From contig JBLHSG010000009.1 in the NCBI GenBank assembly GCA_047626725.1, positions 1-64,000 of the forward strand: DNA of 64,000 bases, in the 5' to 3' direction. Below, one piece after another: positions 59,672 to 64,000 of the stretch (within the stretch, counting starts at the first letter, position 1; each line of letters begins with the position of its first letter). The translations under genes and the position numbers were made by a program. The stretch is from Ascidiaceihabitans sp034111945 (GTDB lineage: Bacteria > Pseudomonadota > Alphaproteobacteria > Rhodobacterales > Rhodobacteraceae). Under the pieces are notes generated by a model. The model searched no databases. It was not told where the DNA came from and saw only the letters and a list, made by a program, of their open reading frames with translations.

Positions 59672-60849
59672 GGCGTCACAATTAGCGTTTCCAGTTTGTG
59701 AAAATGGTAGCTGTCCGCATAGCTTGGCGTCGCGTCTAGGCGCATGTCAGGCAGGGCGGCAAACAACATGGGCAGTGCGATTTGCAATTCCAAACGCGCC
59801 AACGGGGCACCAACACAAAAATGCACGCCGCCGCCAAATGCCACATGCGCCTTGGCGTTGTGGGCCGCATCAAACCTGTCCGCATGCGGCCACATCGCAG
59901 GGTCACGCCCCGCCGCGCCAAGGACCAACGCAATTTGATCGCCCTGTTTTAAAATCTGATTCCCAAGGTTGATATCTTCGTAAGCATAGCGCGTAAAAAT
60001 ATGCAGCGGCGGGTCATAACGCAGCAATTCATCCGCCGTATTCGCGATCTGGTCTGGGTTTAGGAAGTCGCGACTATCCCCTTGTTCTAAAATCGTTTTT
60101 ACCGCGTTGCCTAACGAATGCACCGTGGCCTCGTGACCTGCATTCAGCAATAAAACGCAGGTGCCAATCAGCTCGTCTGTGGACAGTTTTGCACCGTCTT
60201 CTTCGGCCGCAATCAGGTTTGTGATCAGATCATCGCGCGGATCATCACGGCGCGTATCAATGTAGCTGCGCAGAAAATCAGCAAATTCGGCCGCAGCAAT
60301 TTCAGCGGCGTCTTCGATCGCGCGACTGCGGTTGGATTGATACATCGCCACCATCGCGTTAGACCAACGCAGTAAATCGTCGCTGCGATCTTCGGGCACA
60401 CCCAGCAGGCGCGCGATAACACGTACCGGAACCTGCGTGCAAAAGGCGGGGATCAGATCAAACGGGGTGTCAGGAAACGCGGCAATCAGCTCGGCACAAA
60501 TTTCGACGATATCATCGTGCAGGGCGGCAATTCGGCGTGACGTAAATGCGCGCAAAACCAACCCGCGCAGACGTTTGTGCCCATCGCCTTCCTTTTCCAG
60601 CATCGAATGTTTTTCAACTGCATCAAAGGCTTGAAGGTGATCAGGCACAGGTTTGCGTTGATCATCAGGAACTTCACGCCCTAACCTGCGATCGCGCAAC
60701 AACGCATGAACCGTGGCGTGATCAAAGGCGGCCAACATGCCGTAATCCTCCCAAAACAGCACAGGGCCAGCCGCGCGGGCATGGTCATAAAATGCATAGG
60801 GGTTTTGCACAAATTCAGGATCAGACGGGGATTGGGACAGGTGTTTCAT
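59668..60849 (-). CDS. Cytochrome P450
   Basis: A 393-residue soluble bacterial P450. The oxygen-activating AGHEATVH (I-helix), ELLRYDPPLHIFTRYA with ExxR, and the heme Cys in FGGGVHFCVGAPLARLE are all intact. The substrate is unknown, and no ferredoxin or ferredoxin reductase lies next to it (an fpr gene is 5 kb away). The start at 60849 (MKHLSQSP) fits the family but has no clear ribosome-binding site; the frame extends to 60891. Divergent from the DctB-like kinase by 61 bases. Confidence 0.92.
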   Translation of the reverse strand: MKHLSQSPSDPEFVQNPYAFYDHARAAGPVLFWEDYGMLAAFDHATVHALLRDRRLGREVPDDQRKPVPDHLQAFDAVEKHSMLEKEGDGHKRLRGLVLRAFTSRRIAALHDDIVEICAELIAAFPDTPFDLIPAFCTQVPVRVIARLLGVPEDRSDDLLRWSNAMVAMYQSNRSRAIEDAAEIAAAEFADFLRSYIDTRRDDPRDDLITNLIAAEEDGAKLSTDELIGTCVLLLNAGHEATVHSLGNAVKTILEQGDSRDFLNPDQIANTADELLRYDPPLHIFTRYAYEDINLGNQILKQGDQIALVLGAAGRDPAMWPHADRFDAAHNAKAHVAFGGGVHFCVGAPLARLELQIALPMLFAALPDMRLDATPSYADSYHFHKLETLIVTP

Positions 60850-60910
60850 GGCATGCAGCAATGCGTATGGGCGCTGGTATTTGCAAGGCACAGTTTGTTA
60901 AGATGACCTC

Positions 60911-62659
60911 ATGGGGCGCGGAATTTTCAACAGATTGGCAATTGTTTGCGCGTTTTTAGCGCTGGTTGTTGCCGTTTCAGGCGGCGTTTGGCGCTATGGC
61001 TACGTGCAGGCGTTAACCCAATTGGCACGCCAAGGGGCGGTCGATTTGGCGCTGGCCAGTGACCGATTGACTGGCCAACTACAGCGCTACCGCGAATTGG
61101 CTGTCCTTACCGCCGATCGGCCCGAAGTCGCGGTTGCAGTGCGCGGCCAAAACGCGGCCTCCGCTAAAATGTTATTGGTTGAAATCGCGGATAAAACCGC
61201 CGCCTTAGATGTGATGTTGGTCGACCGCAAAGGGCGCGTCGTGCAGGCCGCACGCAGCGACGCGGGCGCAGATTTGGGAAACACCGCCTACGTGCGCCGC
61301 GCGATGCAGGGGGCATTGGGATGGGCACACGGGCTAAGCCAGCCGTTGAATACCCGCGCGTTTTACTATGCAGCACCGGTGTTTGACGGGCAAAGCCGGG
61401 TGATTGGCGCGGTTGTTGTCGCCGCCGACATTGCAGGTATCGAATGGGATTGGGTCGGCAGTAATCCGGCCGTATTTTTCACAGATCAAATGGGTGAAGT
61501 GTTCATTTCCAGCCGGTCTGAACTGGTGTTTTGGCGCAGACCCGTAGGGCAGGCGGGTCTTGTGCCACCTGTTGGTCAAGCGCCTGATTTCGATAGTTAT
61601 TTCCAAGGTCGTTTCGAGGTCTGGCAACTAGGGTGGGGCCCGTATTTGCCACAAAATGCGTTGCATATTACACGTGAATTGCCGGTCATTGGTTTCACAG
61701 GCGAGGTGTTGATGGATGTGCGCCCCGCGCGTCGTTTGGCAGGTTTGCAAGCGGCCGCAGTTGCCGCGCTTTGCCTTGCATTTGGCGCACTGTTGTTTCT
61801 GGCAACTGAACGCCGGCGCACCTTGTCCGAGGTGAATGCCAAGCTCGAGGCAAACGTGGCCGCGCGCACCGCAGAATTGGAACACACCAACAGGCAATTG
61901 CGCCGCGAGGCCAAAGAACGCGAGGATGCGCAAGCTGCTTTGGCGCGCGCACAGGCCGATCTGGTTCAGGCCGGTAAACTTAGCGCGTTGGGACAGATGA
62001 GCGCGGGAATCAGTCACGAATTGAACCAGCCGCTGATGGCCATCCGGTCTTTTGCAGAGAACGGCGCGCAGTTTATGGAACGTGGCAAACCCGAGCGCGC
62101 AGGTGAAAATCTGATCCGGATTTCGGATCTGGCGCGCCGCATGGGGCGGATCATCAAAAACCTGCGGGCCTTTGCAAAACAAGAAAGCGAACCGTTGTCG
62201 CGCATCGATCTGGTCACGGTTTTGGACAGCGCAATTGAACTGATGCAATCGGGCATGGATCAGGCCGGTGTGCGCCTGCATTACACGCGCGCCGATCATG
62301 CGATTTGGGTGCGCGGCGGCGAGGTGCGGCTGAGCCAAGTGTTCGTCAATCTGATTTCAAATGCTGTTGACGCGATGGCGCAAAGCCCTGAAAAATCGAT
62401 TTTTATCACCATTCAAGAGGGCGAATTTCTGGTGGTCAGCCTGCGTGATACCGGCCCCGGCATTGATATGCCGGACAAAGTATTTGATCCGTTTTACACC
62501 ACAAAAGAGGTCGGCGCATCCGAGGGCATGGGCCTTGGCCTGTCGATTTCGTACGGGATTGTCCAAAGCTTTGGCGGTGAAATTCGGGGTGCTAATGCAG
62601 AAGGCGGCGCCGTATTCACCGTACAATTGGAACGCTGGAATGAGGATCGCGCGACGTGA
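60911..62659 (+). CDS. dctB: Sensor histidine kinase (DctB-like)
   Basis: A 582-residue membrane kinase. It has a first membrane helix (about 8-29, AIVCAFLALVVAVSGGVWRY), a periplasmic PAS-like sensor domain (about 30-270) and a second membrane helix (about 279-300). A coiled coil follows (about 310-355), then the phospho-acceptor domain with ISHELNQPL (His369) and the ATPase domain (NLISNAVDA, DTGPGIDM, GMGLGLSIS). Architecture and the paired regulator identify it as DctB-type, sensing C4-dicarboxylates or another organic acid. It overlaps the regulator gene (GTGA). Confidence 0.88.
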   Translation: MGRGIFNRLAIVCAFLALVVAVSGGVWRYGYVQALTQLARQGAVDLALASDRLTGQLQRYRELAVLTADRPEVAVAVRGQNAASAKMLLVEIADKTAALDVMLVDRKGRVVQAARSDAGADLGNTAYVRRAMQGALGWAHGLSQPLNTRAFYYAAPVFDGQSRVIGAVVVAADIAGIEWDWVGSNPAVFFTDQMGEVFISSRSELVFWRRPVGQAGLVPPVGQAPDFDSYFQGRFEVWQLGWGPYLPQNALHITRELPVIGFTGEVLMDVRPARRLAGLQAAAVAALCLAFGALLFLATERRRTLSEVNAKLEANVAARTAELEHTNRQLRREAKEREDAQAALARAQADLVQAGKLSALGQMSAGISHELNQPLMAIRSFAENGAQFMERGKPERAGENLIRISDLARRMGRIIKNLRAFAKQESEPLSRIDLVTVLDSAIELMQSGMDQAGVRLHYTRADHAIWVRGGEVRLSQVFVNLISNAVDAMAQSPEKSIFITIQEGEFLVVSLRDTGPGIDMPDKVFDPFYTTKEVGASEGMGLGLSISYGIVQSFGGEIRGANAEGGAVFTVQLERWNEDRAT

Positions 62660-63885
62660 GTAACCAAGTTCTGTTGGTCGATGACGATGCCGCCGTGCGC
62701 GATGCCGTGGCCCAAACCCTTGAATTGGCAGACCTTGAGGCGATCACCGCAAGTTCGTTTGTGGCCGCCAAGGACCGCATCACCGCTGATTTTGACGGGG
62801 TGATTTTGTCGGATATTCGCATGCCCGGTCGTGATGGATTTCACCTGCTGGACTACGCCAAAGCACAGGACCCAGACCTGCCAGTGATCTTGCTGACAGG
62901 CGAAGGTGACATCCCGATGGCGGTTCAGGCAATGGGGCAAGGCGCATTTGGATTTTTGGAAAAACCCTGTGCCCCCAGTGACTTGCTTGCTGTTCTTCAG
63001 CAAGCGCTCAAAACCCGTAGGCTGGTGTTGGAAAACCGTAGGCTCAAGCATTTGGTGGAAACCGGTGACCCTGCGGCGCGCATGTTGTTTGGGCAATCCG
63101 AACTGTCTGACAACCTACGCACGCGTGTGCGGCGTGTCGCACAATTGGACGCCGAGGTTTTGATCACAGGGGCACCGGGCACAGGAATTTCCAAGGTCGC
63201 CGAGGTGATCCACCTCAGTTCGGTGCGCTCAAAAGCGCCATTTGTGAAACGCGCAGGATCAGGCATGACGCCCGCCGCATTAACCACTGCACTGGACGAA
63301 GCATCGACAGGGTGTTTGTTCATTGACGAGGTCACGCAACTGCCCGCCGACACGCAATTGTCGCTCATCGAAGTGTTGGAACGTGGTGCGCCGACGCGGG
63401 TATTTGCGGGCAGCACAGGTGATTTAAAAGCAGCAGTCAGCGCAGGGCAAATGAACGCTGACTTGTTTTATCGCCTGGATGTGATGCCTGTGCGCATTCC
63501 GTCGTTGGCCGAACGCCCTGATGATATTCCGGTTCTGTTTCGCCACTACGTCGCACTGGCAAGCGAACAGGCGGGGCTGGCCACACCTGAAGTAAAACCC
63601 GAGTTTGCCGCGTCTTTGATGACCCAAGACTGGCCCGGAAATGCGCGATCGTTGATGAGTGCGGCGATGCGGTTTGTGTTGGGCATGCCCGAAGACGTGA
63701 CGCAAGCGGCGGAATTGGGGCTGGCAGAACAGTTGGCGCGCGTCGAAAAATCGCTGCTTATGGCGGCGTTGGGGCGTCACAACGGGCGCGCAATCGAGGC
63801 CGCAGAGGCGTTAAAGTTGCCGCGCAAAACCTTTTACGACAAGCTGGCCCGTTACGGGATTCGGCCAGAGGATTTCCGCCGGTAG
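62656..63885 (+). CDS. dctD: DctD-like response regulator with degenerate sigma-54 domain
   Basis: A 409-residue regulator with GTG start. The receiver domain (1-120) is intact (DDD at 9-11, phospho-acceptor Asp53 in SDIRMPGRDG). The AAA+ domain (about 140-340) is reduced: Walker A reads GAPGTGISK, Walker B GCLFIDEV is kept, but the GAFTGA loop that touches sigma-54 is missing (the region reads KRAGSGMTPAALTTALDEAS). The C-terminal Fis-type HTH (NGRAIEAAEALKLPRKTFYDKLA) remains. It probably acts without sigma-54, as reported for NtrC of Rhodobacter. Operator-like palindromes follow within 55 bases of its stop. Confidence 0.88.
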   Translation: MSNQVLLVDDDAAVRDAVAQTLELADLEAITASSFVAAKDRITADFDGVILSDIRMPGRDGFHLLDYAKAQDPDLPVILLTGEGDIPMAVQAMGQGAFGFLEKPCAPSDLLAVLQQALKTRRLVLENRRLKHLVETGDPAARMLFGQSELSDNLRTRVRRVAQLDAEVLITGAPGTGISKVAEVIHLSSVRSKAPFVKRAGSGMTPAALTTALDEASTGCLFIDEVTQLPADTQLSLIEVLERGAPTRVFAGSTGDLKAAVSAGQMNADLFYRLDVMPVRIPSLAERPDDIPVLFRHYVALASEQAGLATPEVKPEFAASLMTQDWPGNARSLMSAAMRFVLGMPEDVTQAAELGLAEQLARVEKSLLMAALGRHNGRAIEAAEALKLPRKTFYDKLARYGIRPEDFRR

Positions 63886-63887
63886 CC

Positions 63888-63905
63888 TGTGCGGATTCCC
63901 GCACA
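63888..63905. promoter_or_regulatory. Operator candidate 1 downstream of dctD
   Basis: TGTGCGGATTCCCGCACA, half-sites TGTGCGG and CCGCACA. It begins three bases after the dctD stop and pairs with the next site. Confidence 0.65.
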
Positions 63906-63919
63906 TTGGCGATGTGGGT

Positions 63920-63937
63920 TGTGCGGAAATCCGCACA
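63920..63937. promoter_or_regulatory. Operator candidate 2 downstream of dctD
   Basis: TGTGCGGAAATCCGCACA, same half-sites, 32 bases centre-to-centre from the first (three helical turns), the spacing of cooperative activator sites. Probably the upstream activating sites of a transporter gene starting beyond the window. Confidence 0.7.
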
Positions 63938-64000
63938 CGAACCCGTGATTGACCAGCCGGGGTTTTTGGTAATTTCCCGTAACACAATAATTTTAATACA

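Noticed and set aside
1..64000. CRISPR arrays, tRNA, rRNA, intact insertion sequences, origins
   Set aside because: No regularly spaced repeats, tRNA T-loop patterns, rRNA stretches or transposase frames were seen on either strand by reading; a covariance-model search would be the decisive test.

Overview
The window reads as a chromosomal segment of a marine alphaproteobacterium, most likely a roseobacter-group member of the Rhodobacterales. The evidence is gene order and gene content: a gene-transfer-agent (GTA) tail gene remnant beside a DUF7742 gene and cysE; a pyruvate dehydrogenase operon whose E1-beta carries its own lipoyl domain; a tkt / coiled-coil gene / zapA block next to two GAPDH genes with a tiny membrane protein between them; a cysG-DUF2849-cysI-cysH-DUF934 sulfate assimilation operon; and Hint-domain secreted proteins. 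No rRNA, tRNA, CRISPR array, intact insertion sequence or prophage was seen. Base composition looks moderately GC-rich (judged by eye, not counted).

Layout. 1-2116: 3' remnant of a GTA tail gene, DUF7742 gene, cysE. 2192-7691 (minus): pgk, an ftsB-like gene, pdhA-pdhB-pdhC. 7854-8907: two overlapping cyclophilins, one cytoplasmic and one exported. 9330-12639 (minus): bactofilin with an M23 peptidase, then a DUF455 protein and bcp. 12807-25634 (plus): a large AsmA/YhdP-like protein, queA, an MFS transporter, a DUF924 protein, lpd, a frameshifted methyltransferase, a second MFS transporter, uvrA. 25635-34686: a Hint-domain protein, then valine catabolism (a 3-hydroxyisobutyryl-CoA hydrolase/3-hydroxyisobutyrate dehydrogenase fusion, acyl-CoA dehydrogenase, mmsA and a divergent LysR gene) with a metallophosphatase on the opposite strand. 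34741-43812: CBS protein, coaD, two GAPDHs, DUF808 protein, second Hint protein, transketolase, zapA. 43909-50716: monothiol glutaredoxin and BolA pair, then a form II CO-dehydrogenase-like gene set (xdhC-like, molybdopterin-binding protein, coxS, coxL, coxM). 50878-53611: infC with an AUC start, an unusual 11-residue-repeat protein, a TauD-like dioxygenase. 53608-59671: ferredoxin-NADP reductase, the cys operon and a divergent Lrp/AsnC regulator. 59668-63885: cytochrome P450 and a DctB/DctD-like two-component system, followed by two operator-like palindromes.

How the parts work together. pgk, two GAPDHs, transketolase and the PDH/Lpd genes cover central carbon metabolism. An 18-bp palindrome of the form TAGTTTA-N4-TAAACTA lies upstream of both pdhA and the distant lpd, implying shared control of E1/E2 and E3. 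LacI-type palindromes (TGTTA-CG-TAACA class) lie upstream of both GAPDH genes. The sulfur block runs from cysE through siroheme, sulfite reductase and APS reductase to a ferredoxin reductase that could supply electrons. The most distinctive item is the membrane-anchored protein at 51625-52671. It has about 19 uninterrupted 11-residue repeats, acidic and Ala/Thr-rich, with almost no basic residue for some 275 positions, recalling LEA proteins and alpha-helical type I antifreeze proteins.
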